Positions 1 through 12,680 of a DNA stretch of 64,000 nt are shown here, piece by piece (positions within the stretch are counted from its first letter, which is position 1; each line of letters starts with the position of its first letter). The notes below the pieces were generated by a model. The model had not been told where the DNA came from and ran no database searches. It saw nothing but the letters and a program-made list of their open reading frames with translations. Source of the stretch: Botryotinia globosa (lineage: Eukaryota > Ascomycota > Leotiomycetes > Helotiales > Sclerotiniaceae). The DNA is taken from contig RCSZ01000001.1 in assembly GCA_014898425.1 (NCBI GenBank), positions 1,922,001-1,986,000 of the forward strand. Reading direction: 5' to 3'. The position numbers and the translations under genes were made by a program.

Positions 1-3000
1 GCTAGAAATTCTTTATTATAAATCTTATAATTGTATTCAATAATATTATATTTTGATGAAAAGTATATTATTAAATACAGATCTCCTTTATTATTATATT
101 GCAAAAGAATACTATCTATAGTTTAATTAAAAGTATTGATTTTAATTATTATATAATAATAATAATCAAATATAATAAAAACTGGAGTAAAGAAGAAAGT
201 ATTCTTTAGTATTGTAAAAATATCTTTCTGTTTAGAATTCTAATTCTACACTTTCTTTTTTTTTAGGAAGTAATTAAAAAGCTTTGTAATCTTGGAAAAA
301 TTATAAATGAAATATTAATAAAAATTAGTAAATCTAAAAAAATATTAGAAATCTTTGAATTTAGTTAATGATTTTCAATTGAGTATAATATTAACTTTCT
401 TCAAATTTATTTCTATACTTTCTAAAATAATAATTAAATTGAAATATTTGATTTTTTTTATTTCAAATTTATATTTGTTAATATCGATTTATAATCCAAT
501 ATCGATTAATTATTAAATAATTTTGTAGATATATTCTTTGTAATTTGTAATATTCTTAGAATAAATCAAAATATTATTCAAATATGTTATATAAATTCTA
601 TCCAAAAGGTTAAAAAGAATATAATTGATATAATTCTAGAATGAGGTTGATATATTATAAAATCTAAAGGATATTATTAATAATTTGAATAGATTGAAAC
701 AAATAATAAAAACAATTTTCTATTTATAATTCTTTATAATTTGTAATTTATTAAAAATAATAATAATATCAAGTTTAATATAGATTTTAGTATAATATAA
801 AATATCGAGGATTTTTTTAATTAATAATAGAGAGTATCGATTTTTGATAATAATATTATTTAGATTCTAATAATCTTAATAAATTCAAACACCTCCTTTT
901 GGTTTAATAATTAAAAGAAATAAAACAATTGATTGAAAACGAAATTCCCAAATAAATCTTTTATTCAGATTATTATCAAATTATTTGTAAACAATTTGAA
1001 ACTCAATTGGGGATATTAAACAATTCTTGTTATATAATAATTTCTTGTTTAATATAATTTTAATTTTATAATCCTATAAATATTGTAATAGAAGTTTGTT
1101 GATAAAAAAGGATAGGAATTCTGGGTATAGGTTACAAAGTTAGGGAGACAGTTTATTTTAAATCTTTGATATAGAAAGGATAAATTGATTTATTTTTTTT
1201 ATAAACTTATTGATATTATTATTTATTAAATCTCGATATAATTGAATAGAATTCTTGATTATTATATAATATAGATTATAGATTTTATTTAATTTGTTTT
1301 AGAATATTTTTGTAATATAAATATTATTGTTTTTATAGAATTATATAAAATTATTAATTATAAAGAATTTCATATCTTATATTTCAAGGTGGATACTTTA
1401 TATAATATTGAATAACTTATTTGAGGGATTTGGTAGTAATAATAGTAATAAAAATAAAATATTCTGATTTTATAGTAATCTTTTATACTTTCTAAAATTA
1501 ATAATAAATCAAGCTAGAACTAATTTCAAAAATAAATAATTAAGAATTATTCTAATTTAGATATTCGTTTTATTATTGATATAATAAATATAATAAAGAT
1601 TTTTGTTTTTATTATTTTCAAGGTTGATAATATTAAGATTTTTTTAGATATTTAGGGTTTTAATAGATTCAAGAATTACTGATTGATTTTAGGGTAATAA
1701 GAATTTAATTTTGAAGTTTTTATTAATAATATCTTTTATAAAAACTAATTTCGGAATAAGTTTTTGTAAAAATAATTTGGGATTAATTATAATTTTGCTA
1801 TTTTTTGGTAAAGTTATCTTGTAACTATCAGGTATATTGGGGATAGTAATTGCTATAATATCAATAGGATAGTAATATTTTAAGTAATATGTGGATACAA
1901 ATTTAAATATTATTATTAATTAATTAATAATAGGGTTATAGTATTGAAATTAAGAAAGATCGAGAATCAATGGATTTGTAGTTGATAGGGTAATAATATA
2001 AAACAAATTAATCTTTTAATAATTATTAATTTGTATATTTAGAAATATATATCAAAAAAGGATATTGAAAAGCTTTCTATCAATTAAGAATAGATAATAG
2101 ATATAGAGAAAAGGTTATATAAATATTTAGAATTTGGAGATAACTTTTTTATTAATAAAATTATAATCTATAGTTTTATTGTTTATAAGGTTAATAAACG
2201 GAATAATTATATTAAATATAAAAAAGATTTTCATTAAGATTTTAAAAGATTTGTTATTTATTGTTTTAAGATATAAAGAATCTCTAAATATAATTAATCT
2301 TTTAATCTATAAAAATAAATTTTTTATAGAGAATTTTGATTTGTAATTATAAACTAAGATTAATCTTTTAATATGCTGAACTAAGAAATAAAGTTTTCAT
2401 TCTCCTTTAAATGAATGGATTCTTCAATATATCCTTCTAGATCAAATTTTTGAGTAAAACTAGAGAGGATTAATGAGATATAGTGTAATAATATAATTGG
2501 GAAACAATTAGTAAGCAGGAAATGGTTGGTGGATGGGAACAGATTTTGATATAAGGAGTTGACAATATTGCGATAGAGTTTAGAGCTCTGATATTAATTG
2601 ACTATAAGGGAGCGATTAATATGAGAATTATATCCCATATTAGCATTGATATTATACTTTGTATTATTAGTTTGTTTCTCATCGCAATTGTTTTTAATAT
2701 GATTTGGTTTCTTATAATAAAGATAAAGACTAAAATCAAAATATTGTTTTCAAATATAATAGAATAGAGGGTATTGACCTTATCAAACAGTATCCAATTA
2801 TATAAGATTATTAAATGATTTTGGTGCAGAAGAGGCTATAATTGGGATTAGCTTTTTATTGTAATGCTTCAATTAATTATAATTAAAATTAATACCCTAG
2901 CTTTTTTATTGATTATCAAAATAAGTTTTCTTTTTTAAATTATTATAAATATTTTGCTATTAGATTATCTACACATTAATATCAATAATAAAGGGTTTAT

Positions 3001-5091
3001 TAGAATAATTGATTGAAATATCAATCAACTTTTATAAAATCTTAAGTTTGAGATCAGCGATTTGTTATTCAACGGTTTTTTTACATCTAATAACGAATTA
3101 CTTAAATTCAGTAATGAAATTATCAAATAGAATCTTTTTCATTTTATATTTATTATAATTTATAAAAATCTTTCATAAAAAATCAAGGGTTTGATATTGT
3201 TTATTCAACTCGCTTTAAATACTTATTATAATACATTATCTAGAAAATTAGAGATTGAAATTATACAAATTATCTATAATTATATCAAAATATATTTAAT
3301 TATTTATATAAACCAAATTAAAGAATAAACTAATAAAGAATATAATTTATTAGAATTCTAACTTGTTTTTATAATCTACAGTTAAACAATAATTAATTAT
3401 ATTATAAAATATTATATACTAATTCTAACACTTTGCAATGTTTTACTTATCATTATTAAACTTTTCAAAGGAAATAAGATGTTTTTAATAGAATAGAGCT
3501 TCTAGGTTATTACAAACAATAATCTTTAATATTTCAATTATATCTTGTAATTCAACAATTCATAATTGAGTTTTGTTGGCTTGAATATATACTACAACAA
3601 CTTATTCTTATAATAAAATTGTAATTATTTCAATCAAAATAAATATAGCTTAAATAGTTGCGAAATATATAATATTCGAATTATAAAATAAATCTATAAA
3701 TAAAAAAACATTAGCTTCAATGAAATTGATAGTGTAATTCAAGAAAAGGAATTGTAAGAATAGATTAGATATAACCATTTAATCGGCCATTTTTAGAATA
3801 TTTTTGTAATTACAAAATATTCTTATAGAGTTCTTAATAATAGATTAACATAAATATATTTTAATATAATCAAATAACTTTACTAAAAAATAGCAAAGTT
3901 ATTTATAATAAATCAATAATAGATTTAATTAATACAATCAGATTATAATTTTAATAAAATCAGAGTAATCAGAATAATTAAAATATAACTTGAATAAATA
4001 TCTTTAAAATGAAATTATAATAACTTCTAAATAGATGGTACAAATTATTAAGGTATGGGTAAAGATTTATATTATATCATAAAGGTTCTAAATGCTATAA
4101 AAGGTTGAGGTCTTATTATAGGAAGTAGGATATACTAAGGGCATGCTAAGGGTTTGTGCCTGAGGCACGAAGGTAATGTAGTTGGCGCCGTGACAGAGTT
4201 ATTTCCTTATTAAAAATCTCAAAATAAAAATTAACACTATATCCGAATTTCTTATTTTCGAAATCTTTATCTATGATATATAATTTGCTTCTTTCAATAT
4301 TACAAAAGCTTTTTTATACTATAACCTTTATATTCTTATATATATTATAGATTTGGATTATATTCCAATCCCATTTCTGAATTAGAAAGTGAAATACCCA
4401 TTCCTACTTTTTCCCTCTTCCCCACTCTACAAAGTACTCGTTCGATTAAAAGATTAATCTTCATTTCTCCACTGTCTACCCTCTATAATTTAAACACCAA
4501 GCTAGCCTTTTAATAATATATTCTTCTATAAGTTCAAACCTTTTTCTAACTCTCTAATTGATAATTCCATATACCTTGAGAATTCTTTTGATAATATCTC
4601 TTTTGATTTTAAGCCCGCAAATTACAATTGTTTTCTAATAAATTGATTTAGATTATAAATATATATATCATACTATTTTGTATTCCTTTTTATTTATATA
4701 AAACCTTTTTCTATACTTTTTAAATAAATCCTTTCCATTGTTATACAATTCATTCATTTTAATAATATAGGATATCATCATATAAGCAATTCCCAGAATA
4801 TTTACAATCTTTGTAAAAATAATACCTATCAAAATCATTTCTGATATTCTACCCCTATCATATAGATTGAGATATTTTTGAAAAACATTATTATTATCAA
4901 TTGATTTTAATAAAATACATATTGATAGTATAATTAATGAAATAAATTATAGATATTGAAAGTAATACACATAAAATAATAAAATTTACGCATTTTGATC
5001 ATTATCTGTGCACGGTTACTGTACAACAGTCTTTTGATATGGATGTTGTTAAAATTCATGGTGTTGATTGCGAGCTTGAATTTAGAGTTGA
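1..5091. repeat. AT-saturated, ORF-free block (RIP-like repeat remnant)
   Basis: About 5 kb of almost pure A/T with very frequent TA dinucleotides and stop codons in all frames; no reading frame of 60 codons occurs before 5092. The composition changes abruptly to normal coding-like sequence near 5.0 kb. This is what repeat-induced point mutation leaves behind in Pezizomycotina, so the stretch is most likely an old transposon cluster at an AT-isochore, subtelomere or centromere edge. One short GC-richer island at 4137-4202 interrupts it. I could not identify an element family, terminal repeats or a target-site duplication. Confidence 0.75.
4137..4202. other. GC-rich island inside the AT block
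   Basis: A roughly 65-base patch with normal base composition inside otherwise mutated DNA. It contains a near-perfect palindrome (GTGCCT-G-AGGCAC) followed by a TTGGCGCCGTGACAGAG stretch. The latter is reminiscent of the primer-binding site next to the 5' LTR of some Gypsy retrotransposons. That reading is a guess; no LTR pair was found. Confidence 0.25.
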
Positions 5092-5839
5092 ATGATTCGG
5101 ATTGAGGTGTCAAACCAACACAACGATTACTACAGCAGTCTCACTACATTGATCGCGGGACGGTTGTATATACGTTGTATATGTTTGGTTCAGAACCAAT
5201 TTGGATTTATGACAAAATACCAAAATCGCTTAGTTGGAAGAGTATTACAGCGCGGAAGGACTTTTGTTGAGCGGGTACAAACTGGAAATCCTTTAGGGAC
5301 GTATTATTATGTAGAAATGTGAGTGTATTCCCCTACTACATTTGATCCTTCTGCTTTCATCCCAATCCTAGTCAATACTCTCTCATCTCCAACCAAGAAT
5401 GATAAGAAAATCTAGAGCTACCTAGCTAGGTACTTGAAATAGAGCATTGTTGGGTGAAAAATGCAAAGTAGAAACCATGAAAAGATTCTGTGGCCCTGTC
5501 TGTCTTGAGCTTCAAGGTTCGACTTACTTTGTAGGTAGTACTCGCCCTTTATCAGCGACTATGGCATACATCTGAAATGCAAAGATGATCATATAACACT
5601 AATCAGCATTGTGGAGAAAATCGATCAAATCGTTTCCATTTATTAGTTTGCAGCGAGTCATTTGGGGCAATGTGTGCTTACATAAGCGAGTCATGCTGTG
5701 TGACGATATGCAGTAGAACGCGCTTTATTTGCTAGGGTATTTTATTATCTTGCGAGCTCAATTCTCGACTCCAATCACTTTGTATTTTACACCCAACCAT
5801 ATCTCACACTAGTATCAATAGTCTTCAACAGCCGTCGCC
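5092..5839. other. Intergenic, promoter side of the PWI/RS gene
   Basis: This is the transition from AT-rich DNA to the first gene. A 76-codon frame (5092-5322, +) starts with ATG but shows no recognisable motif and is probably chance. The last 100 bases before 5840 are C/T-rich with several CAA runs, as expected for a fungal 5' leader. Confidence 0.4.
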
Positions 5840-7621
5840 ATGAGTTCCGTCGATGCGAAGCTGCTGAAGTCGACCAAGTTTCCTCCCGAGTTCAATCAGA
5901 AAGTCGACTTTCAGAAGGTCAATTTGGAGGTAATGAAAAAGTACGTTCAAACGAGCTTGGAGATACCAGACCAAGGGAACAGCAAGCTGACCCTATTGTG
6001 CAACGTAGATGGATCGCTGGAAAGATATCAGATATATTAGGAGCTGAAGATGATGTTGTCATTGAACTGTGCTTTAATCTCATTGAGGGCTCACGATATG
6101 TAGGTATCATTCTGAATGATTTAACAGACACCAATCTAATGTTGACTGCAGCCGGATATCAAAAAGTTACAAATATCACTCACCGGTTTTCTCGACAAAG
6201 ATACACCCGGGTTTTGCAAGGAGTTATGGAAACTTTGTCTCAGTGCGCAGGCCAGTCCTCAAGGGGTTCCAAAAGAACTTCTTGAGGCGAAAAAGTTGGA
6301 ACTCATACAGGAAAAGGTTTAAAAGCTTCAGAGAGTTATGGGGATTACTGACTAACATTTGCTCAGATACAAGCCGAGCAAGCTGCAGATGATGCACGTC
6401 GGCGTCGAGAAGACGGTGAACGGAGAGACCGCGAAATGCACGCAATAAGAGATCGCGAACGAGGCGATCGCGGCGGACGTGGGCGAGGAGGAGGAGATAG
6501 CTGGCGCGGTGGTCGCGGGGATCGAGATTTTGATCGAAGTGGTGGCAGAGGGTTCGATCGAAGAGGTCCAAGATATTCGAGGTCGCCACGCGGAGCGCGA
6601 GACAGTAGAGTTTATGTCCTACCACCTCGAAGCGACACTTATGTTCCCGCAACTCGTGATAGACGAGACGAAAGGCGAAGACCATCTTTATCACGCTCTA
6701 GGTCGCCTGCAAGATCAAAGTCTCCATCACGATCTCCACCAAGACGACGCAGTCGGTCAGCTTCAGAATCTAGGTCACCGTCACCTCGGAGGCGCAGGTC
6801 CAGATCGCCAGAAAGGCGCAACCGCGGGAGGGGTGGTAGAGGACGCGCGAGAAGCCCAGGTCGAAGACCACGTCGCAGATCTCCATCGACTTCAAAATCT
6901 CGTTCTCCACCTCGGAAGCGAAGAAGAGCTTCAACAGAATCCTTGAGTCGTTCTCCACCTCCAAAGTCTCGCAGATACCGTCGTCGCAACACGAGTTCGA
7001 GATCTAGATCTCGCTCCTCATCTCCCTCATTAAGCCGAAGTCCAACCCCACGGAAGAGAACTGCCTCACCCTCAAGTCCTGTCAGAAAAGATAGACGAGG
7101 CAGTCGTGATGTGAGGCGCCTATCGCGAAGCATTAGCCGGAGCGCCTCTCCCCCTGTTAGACGTCGTAGGGATTCTTCGAAGGATGAAGCTCGTAATGGG
7201 AGGAATGATACTGGAAAGAGACGTCGCTCTCTGCAAAGATATGAACCCACAAACCGAAGGAGAAGGAATAGTTCTTCAGATGTAGAGGATGGAAGAAACA
7301 AGAGGGCTGATACTGAAGAACAAAGTGACAGGGGATCACCAATTCGAGACGTCGAAGCCAATAAAACAGCTGGATCTGCCGAACCTGCACAGGTAGGTAG
7401 TGATTCATAAGGCAAGGGGAGAATCTCATTTGTATCGAAAGAAACCCGACCAAGTTTACGTTCGTTATCTCGCTGACCCGTCCTTTTGGCATCAGAATTT
7501 GAGAAAAGATCCGCAGAAGTTAGCCGCCGAATTGCGAGAAAAATTGTTAAGGGAAAAGATTAAGAAGATGAGAACTTCGAGTTCCACCGAACATTCAGTA
7601 ACTCATGCTAACGCTCATTGA
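5840..7621 (+). CDS. PWI-domain, arginine/serine-rich splicing factor (SRRM1-like)
   Basis: Five exons: 5840-5940, 6009-6099, 6152-6316, 6367-7392 and 7496-7621, giving 502 residues. The N-terminal ~100 residues form a PWI nucleic-acid-binding domain (motifs KLLKSTKFPPEFNQKVD, KKWIAGKI, ELCFNLIEGSRYPDI, LTGFLDKDTPGFCKELW). A basic arm rich in RRRRED/RDRE follows, then a long RS domain (RSRSPSPRRRRSRSPE-type repeats, roughly residues 150-400). This architecture matches the fungal homologue of the SRm160/SRRM1 splicing coactivator, acting in nuclear speckle or spliceosome complexes. The last exon restores a conserved-looking end (AAELREKLLREKIKKMR). If the final intron is retained, translation stops at 7410 with a different tail (VGSDS). 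The alternative acceptor before AAGTTAGCC is also in frame. No neighbour points to an operon-like unit. Confidence 0.85.
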
Positions 7622-8154
7622 GGAACATATCAATCGAATCAGGCATACAAGGGCCATGGCATTAGGGATATACTGGCACATAAAAGGAAATATATTTACA
7701 AGACTAGTTCTACCTGCACAACGTGATACTGCAACCAATTGCTGCCTTCAAGAATTGACCTATCCCATACTTTTTTTCTCTAAATACTTCAGATAATTGC
7801 CGTTCGAACTTGGATAATGTCAGGTAGGTTGATAGTTCACATTGCAGCTAGACAATCAAGTTCGATTCAACCCGATTCAACATGTGTATTTGACAGACCT
7901 CTATGAGAGTCTAGCCCCAGAAAACTAAATGAAAATTGAACGCGGAGCTCCAGACAATTTTTATTCCTGGTTCAACTTCAGCCCTATTCTAACCCGCAGC
8001 TTCGATAAGCGGATAAGACCAAAAAAGCTCTCATTCTGTCCGTGCGTCATTTTCCATTCTGTGTCCCTTGCCCAATCTTCCTGCTCCTTTTTCGGGATCA
8101 AGCCATCATACAATCATATCTCAGATACCTTGCGCAACTTGCCAATCAATCACT
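7622..8154. other. Intergenic between two plus-strand genes
   Basis: Presumed 3' UTR of the PWI/RS gene and promoter of EAF6. It holds only short frames without recognisable motifs and no structured RNA that I can see. Confidence 0.4.
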
Positions 8155-8920
8155 ATGGACTCGAATAAATCCTCTGCAGCTCTTGGTACTGCCTCGAAGG
8201 AAAATCGCACGGCGGACCCGACGGCAGGCCTTCCTTATTACGACGAAACACGACGAAAGCTTAAACAATTATTAGAGCAAAAGAAGAATCTCGAGCGGGT
8301 TTTGGCGCTCAGTGAAGAGGCGATTTTCAGAAAGGAAACGGAATATTTGGATGAGACGCCGCAGGGAAATATCATAACTGGATTCGATGGGTACGCGAAA
8401 GGTGCGAGTGTGGGTGGAGTGGGAAGGGGTGCTGGAACGGGGAGGAAGAGTACGGCGGTGGGAGGGACGGATAGACCGTTTAGTGGGAGTTCGCATAGTT
8501 GGAAGGTTAACGTTGTGAGTTGAGCTGTTTTCTTCGAAAGATTGTTCGTCGCGCTGGCACGGCTGCAGAGACAATGGGTGATGCAAGAATTCGAACAATT
8601 GCGCCTGCTGTGCATCCAGTCCGGAAGTTGAGGGAACTCGGAGGCAATTGGATAGGAGACTAACAGGAACCCCGGAATAGGATTCCCCATTACCTTCGGG
8701 AGCTTCAACGCCAGTTGCGGCTATGGCACCGACGCCCTTGTCTATGAGTTTCCCAAAGAATGGCGACGGCGCATCGAATCATGCGACGCCTACATCTGCT
8801 ACTTCAGGAAAAGGGAAAAAGAATAAGAAGATGGCGGGGGGTGACGACAGTGAAACAGATACGAGGGAAAATATGGGGAATAAGAAGGCGAGGACCAATT
8901 TCGGGGCTGCGAGGAAATAG
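8155..8920 (+). CDS. EAF6: Chromatin modification-related protein EAF6 (NuA4/HBO1-type HAT subunit)
   Basis: Two exons, 8155-8514 and 8681-8920, give 199 residues. The first exon has the family hallmark: a short helix/coiled coil (YYDETRRKLKQLLEQKKNLE, then VLALSEEAIFRKETEYLDET) followed by PQGNIITGFDGYAKG. Eaf6 is a small shared subunit of the NuA4 histone acetyltransferase (and NuA3 in yeast), acting in the nucleus. The intron donor is GTGAGT and the branch site is a clear CTAAC about 20 bases before the acceptor at 8680. Splicing joins DRPFSGSSHSWKVNV to DSPLPSGASTP, which reads like the conserved D-R-x-F-S-x-S-S...DSP segment of the family. The tail is Ser/Lys/Asp-rich and probably disordered. 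The glycine-rich stretch at residues 82-100 looks lineage-specific. Confidence 0.88.
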
Positions 8921-9328
8921 GAGATGGATGGCTCGAGTGGGAATGTTGTGTTGTGGTTGTTACATTTTGGAATTGGAATTGGGAAGGTGAAATTGATAAT
9001 GGAGAAATTGGGAGTTTAAATTGGATTCTCGGAATGGAGAAATTGGGGATCTGGAGTATGGAAGGCGTTATGGGAACATTGAAAAGAGGAATTAGCTGGT
9101 ATATGTTACGGTACCTATGGAGTCTCGAAGGAATCTGCAGCTGTATGGGAAGTGACCATTTTCAGAACTGGGGAGTATCGCTTTGCATATGAATGTTCAA
9201 GAGCTGGATACACTGAATCTCGAGGGTTGATCAAGAAGGGAAGCCATTAGTGGGACTTTACACTCTTCATACTTGCCTACGTTCCTGTATTCAAGATATG
9301 ATTCAATCAGCTTAGAAAATTAACGAAT
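8921..9328. other. Convergent 3' intergenic region
   Basis: Space between the 3' ends of EAF6 (+) and the F-box/JmjC gene (-). It is G/A-rich; the frames here are low-complexity W/G/E-rich translations and are not credible genes. Confidence 0.4.
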
Positions 9329-11391
9329 TCAAGGCACCTCCTCATCACTATCCCCGCCGAATCCAAAACTAAATCCTCCAGCCTCCTCATTCCCATTCCC
9401 AGTCGCAACAGCCTCATCCCACTTCCTCTTCCTTCCTTCCGCTTTCCTCTCTAGCTCCCCCATGGCCTCATCCAATAACTCGGGATACTCCCTCTTCATG
9501 CCCTCCACAAACATCGTGTACGGATCCGTCACCTCTTTCTTAAACCCCGAAACTTGATCTGCTTTGTCCTTCAAAAAGCCCAACACACCCACCAAATGCG
9601 CGCGCGGCACAAAATTCTGAGTTATGGCTATGCTAGCATCCAGATTCACTACCAAATGCCACCATCCACTGGGAACATGCAGAACTTCCCCAGCAGCACA
9701 TACGCCTTCGATACACCCGGGCGTGCGACGCGCCTCGGAGTGGAAACCTAGGAGCCACTCGGCGATGGAAAGGGGAGATGTGACTTCGGATTGATCGGAG
9801 CTGACGTATACACCTGGTGGGGGAGGAGAAGAAGGGGTAGAGGGGAACATGATCCAGTATTTTGAGCCGCGGAGAACGGCGTTCCAGGCGGAGGTGGCGT
9901 TGGGATCTTTATGGTAGGTTGAGCCTGAGCGGGCGGGGCCGATGATGAGCCATTTGTCGTCGGGACGGTTGGGGCCGAGAACCTGGAAGAGATCTTCGCC
10001 GAAACAGGAGGGGATTTGGTAGGGTGGGGTTGCGCTAGCTTTGGGGATGGAGAGGTTCATTTTGGAGAGGAAATCGCGGTCGAAGAGGTAGAGGGGAGAT
10101 TCGTCGGCGCTGTGGTTCATGTATTGGATGTAGGTCTTGAGAGACCAGTCGACGGCTTCGGCGCGGAATTTTACATCGCTGTATTGGCGGAGGAGTGCTT
10201 CGGTGTCCCAGGAATGATAAGCAGGCCATTCTCTCACTGGGGCAGTGAGGATAAAGGGTTTATCGCTCCAAGCTGAGGTGAATTCTTCGGGAGTGAGGTT
10301 TTCAAGGCGGGGAATTTGGTTCTTGAGAGGGATGTTGGTTGTGTAGGGGGTTAGGGGGGTGTGGGTGCAGAGGAATGGTCGGTATAAGACGTCGGAGAAG
10401 ACATTGTTACATTGGATTTTTGAGAGCTGGCTTTCTTCTATGCTGAGGAGAGTTGCACGCCATGAACCTCGCCATTTGAAGGTACCTGATTTGGATACTG
10501 GGGACCTATGTTTTGATTAGCAGTCAGATTAGGTGAGTATTGGTAGTACATGAGTGCAAATAATTGTGGTCAAAGGGTGATGTGTATATTTCAGTTGCTC
10601 TGTATGATTTTCATAGCTGCTGTGTTTGGTATCGATGTAAAATGTCACTTGATGTATCATAACCTCCCTGGCCGTAAATAGATTCGAACCTTCAAAAATA
10701 TCACTTGATGTATTGGAGCCTTCGCTTGCTAAGTAACTTTTATGGATATAGAATATCCCAACTACATGAATGGTGGACAATTCCCACTGTTGCTTTGATA
10801 GAAAATACACATGATCCTTCCTCTTTCAGAAAACTCGCCAATAATCAAGGAGTTCATGAAAATCCTTCCTAAAACTATTTCCCCTGTTCGAAATATGACA
10901 AAGAGTCATCTTTTTGAACATCTAAAGACTAAAATAGTTTCAAAGGAATGACTCCTATTGTCTTTCTCTACCGCGACTCCAACTTCCCAAAACAGAAACG
11001 GCGTCTCATTTAATATAATTCCATAAAACAAACGAAAAAAGAGAATCAAAATTACTCACTCAATAAATAAAGGTTTCCAAAGTTCCTCGGATCGAGTGAA
11101 TGCAAATAAGAATTTGCAAGTTGAACCAAGCAAGGCTAACAATTCAGGATCCAAAGATTCTAATAATATGGCCACAACTTCATCTGGCAAGATTTGAAAA
11201 GATCCAATAGCGTAACGAGCATTGCTGGTGGCTGTATATTGATTCCCTGAAGGCTTTACACCTAAAGGATGAGGTGGGATGGACACAGATGACTCTTCGA
11301 TCTCTGCTGACCCGAATACTGGTACAGTAGTGGTACTATTGCCACTAGGCTGTATTGGAGTTGAAAAGTCTAAATTTGAGGCGGATTTCAT
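9329..11391 (-). CDS. F-box and JmjC-domain protein (JMJD6-like Fe(II)/2-oxoglutarate oxygenase)
   Basis: Two exons on the minus strand, 11391-11060 and 10505-9329, give 502 residues. Residues ~70-110 are an F-box (FQILPDEVVAILLESLDPEL...EELWKPLFIE). This is followed by a conserved FKWRGSWRATLL block and a cupin JmjC fold. The metal triad is visible as H309-x-D311 (STYHKDPN) and H394 (GWWHLVVN), so the oxygenase should be active. The C-terminus is acidic (GGDSDEEVP). The F-box suggests an SCF ubiquitin-ligase adaptor fused to a JMJD6/PSR-type hydroxylase or demethylase; the substrate cannot be told. The separating intron (10506-11059) is 554 nt, much longer than others here, but the frame joins perfectly (E from GA+G). 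The start ATG at 11391 lies ~180 nt from a long GAGAAG repeat. Confidence 0.85.
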
Positions 11392-12680
11392 GGTTGATAT
11401 CCAAGTTTGAAAATGGAAGCAACAAAGGGAGGTAGATGAGAGGAAGGAGGGGAAGAATGATAAGAGATATAAATAAGAGATATAAATACGATATCTAAGT
11501 TGAGACTTTTAGGAACAATGTGTACCAGGTATATATGTATGTATGGGTATGAAGTAGGGGAGGGGATGGAAACGGAGAGGGAGAAGGAGAAGGAGAAGGA
11601 GAAGGAGAAGGAGAAGGAGAAGGAGAAGGAGAAGGAGAAGGAGAAGGAGAAGGAGAAGGAGAAGGAGAAGGAGAAGGAGAAGGAGAAGGAGAAGGAGAAG
11701 GGGGTGAATTATAGTTTATCTCTTTTAGAATCAAATGTATCTTTGTATAACATATTTTTTTCTCTTCACCATGGATACTGTGTGTGTGTGTGAGTGGTCC
11801 GTGAAGCCAAAAAAGATGGAGGGGGTGGATCGCCACTTTAACAGTTCAAAGGTGGCTGATGAAGGCTGATGAAGGCTGATGAAGTGGCACTGCACTGGAC
11901 TGTCTGTTACTGCAGGTGTATGTAGGTAGGTAGCTATGGATAGCCATAATATTTGAATGAACCTTGGAATACCTACTAGTTCATAGTCTATTCATAATCT
12001 ATTGAAGAATAGGTATCTTTAGTTAATCTCTAGATACCTTTAGTTCATATCCATCTAGTTAGTTCAGCAATAAAAAGATACCCAAATAGGCAACACGTCG
12101 AATTCCCCCTAAGAGAATCCGAACCAAACGCATATAAAAACAGTCATTTTATTATTATGACCTTTTATGGTATGTACCTAACCAGTAAGTACTTCCTAAT
12201 TCAGCCTGATCAATGTAGTTACTGTATTTGCTTTTTTGAATTCCCATTATTGATTCCAAGGTACCTCCAGCTATCTTGGAACACCTCACATCCATCTATC
12301 CATCTACATACTTCACTACTGGTGACTGGCTCGAGACTAATAGTAGCGGGACAAAAAAATTAAATTAAGCGAGACCTTTCCCCAAAAAACTTTTTAGAAT
12401 ATCAAAGCCCTCCTTCCTCTTCGTTTTTTTCTCTCTCCAAACCACAACCTTTTACAAACACAATCAAGCAATCAAAATCACTAGATATACATTATACTCT
12501 CGTTCTCGGGAGTTGTTATCTAGTTTTCCCCCCCCCAAATACACAAGAGCTTCACGTCGCAGTCTCTTTTCAGAGTACTTTGCGCATTTTTTCACCCCAC
12601 CTCCACCTACCAACCTTAACATTTTCTAGATTTCAAGCAAGAGCTTGTAATCTAGATTTTACTTCAAACAACTCGCAAAC
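11392..12680. promoter_or_regulatory. Divergent promoter region between the JmjC gene and eIF4A
   Basis: About 1.3 kb shared by two divergently transcribed genes. It contains the (GAGAAG)20 tract, a 10-nt unit repeated three times (GGCTGATGAA, 11853-11883) and a nine-C run at 12528-12536. It also contains a strongly pyrimidine-rich stretch from about 12,370 to 12,640 directly upstream of the eIF4A start, a common feature of strongly expressed fungal genes. No TATA box is certain. Confidence 0.5.
11581..11700. repeat. Hexanucleotide microsatellite (GAGAAG)20
   Basis: Twenty perfect copies of GAGAAG, fully purine on the plus strand, with slightly imperfect flanks. Translations across it (Lys-Glu or Ser-Pro dipeptides) are artefacts of the repeat. 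It sits upstream of the F-box/JmjC start and may affect its promoter or form a purine-triplex structure. Confidence 0.97.

Noticed and set aside
6224..7492. Several minus-strand and shifted frames over the PWI/RS gene
   Set aside because: They mirror the low-complexity RS repeats; only the spliced plus frame gives a known domain.
11495..11836. Long Ser-Pro and Lys-Glu dipeptide ORFs on both strands
   Set aside because: They are translations of the GAGAAG hexamer repeat and have no flanking coding signal.
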